From positions 60,001-124,000 of the forward strand of contig JAPPUL010000088.1 of NCBI GenBank assembly GCA_026874595.1: 64,000 bases of DNA, read 5' to 3'. This document shows, piece by piece, positions 63,653 to 64,000 of the stretch (its first letter is position 1; the number at the start of each line of letters is the position of its first letter). Made by a program: the position numbers and the translations under genes. The stretch comes from Sipunculus nudus (lineage: Eukaryota; Annelida; Sipuncula; Golfingiida; Sipunculidae). The notes below the pieces were generated by a model, which did no database searches, had not been told where the DNA came from, and was given only the letters and a program-made list of their open reading frames with translations.

Positions 63653-64000
63653 TTTTCTTCAGTCTCAAATTAAGCTTATATTTAACAATCTATATGCAGA
63701 TTTATATTTACAACACTTTAATTTCAATAAATTGATTATTGTTTCGACAGTTGTTGCTAAAAGCTTAAACAACAGTCTATATAGATCTACTTAGACTATT
63801 CAATAAAATATACACTTTAATCTAAAAATAGTCAATTTGAATAATGAATATAATAAAGCGCTATTTTGTAAAGCAGCATAGAATTATAAGTTGAGCATAA
63901 AGCTTAAATAAATAAAGTTTAAATTTATTTTAAATAAATCTAATCTAAATTGACATATCTCTTTTAAAAAAGTAGTTTTAGCTTGCATAGTAAGTAAATA
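63653..64000. other. 348-bp non-coding end of window
   Basis: No ORF. A consensus TTGACA at 63950-63955 is followed after 17 bp by TAGTTT, a poor -10, on the plus strand. GTTGTT and AACAAC (near 63,745-63,775) form an inverted repeat with a 12-base loop. No other feature seen. Confidence 0.5.

Overview
This is an AT-rich bacterial chromosome window with dense genes, frequent TTG and GTG starts, and very many short tandem repeats. A Gram-negative envelope is indicated by several lipoproteins with lipoboxes, a predicted outer-membrane barrel and a Tat-exported protein. MurE carries the DNPR motif and dapF is present, so the peptidoglycan is probably of the meso-diaminopimelate type. The roughly 940-residue GreA is a form known from spirochaetes (a long form also occurs in chlamydiae). 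Together with the large HEAT-repeat lipoprotein it makes a spirochaete-like lineage plausible but not proven.

Layout. 1-8.3 kb: a partial DHH phosphoesterase (minus), long GreA (plus), and two minus-strand envelope proteins. 8.4-14.3 kb: the conserved ribosome/SRP block ffh-rpsP-khpA-rimM-trmD-rplS-rnhB and a Rossmann epimerase-like gene. 14.4-16.8 kb: an AmmeMemoRadiSam-type radical SAM gene, a lipoprotein and an EVE-domain gene. 16.8-32.3 kb, all minus strand and read from high to low coordinates: rsmH-ftsL-murE-murF-mraY-pyrK-alr-mrp-STAS-metK-CHAT protease-yebC-ruvC-ruvA-ruvB. 32.4-37.6 kb: trpF, a secreted protein, HU/IHF with rpsT (minus), a class II aldolase and a decayed Na+ symporter gene. 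37.6-47.7 kb: a small protein, penicillin-binding protein 1A, an FtsB-like protein, an omptin-like barrel, a metallophosphoesterase, a sigma-54 response regulator, a lipoprotein and an acidic low-complexity protein. 48-54.6 kb: PEP carboxylase, a serine/alanine-glyoxylate aminotransferase, a TPR membrane protein and dapF. 54.9-62.0 kb: a dissimilatory sulfur operon dsrC-dsrM-dsrK-dsrE-dsrF-dsrH-dsrJ-dsrO-dsrP. 62.1-63.7 kb: a B12-binding radical SAM gene convergent with it.

How the genes work together. The dsr genes give the DsrC sulfur-carrier protein, the DsrEFH sulfur relay and the complete DsrMKJOP transmembrane redox complex. dsrAB and dsrL are not in the window. DsrEFH usually marks sulfur-oxidising (reverse) Dsr systems, so sulfur oxidation is the better guess, but dsrAB would have to decide it. 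The rsmH-to-alr block makes peptidoglycan precursors, and ruvABC resolves Holliday junctions.

The most unusual property is repeat-driven remodelling of gene boundaries. Minisatellites of 10-19 bp, often 11 bp, lie in front of start codons and carry purine-rich Shine-Dalgarno-like sequence. Other arrays duplicate gene ends: 16-bp copies of the dsrC tail, 19-bp copies of the rimM/trmD junction, a decayed 150-bp copy of the murE tail, and four ~147-bp copies of a variant ppc tail that run into the next gene. Repeats inside genes are nearly always multiples of 3 bp. No tRNA, rRNA, CRISPR or transposase was found.
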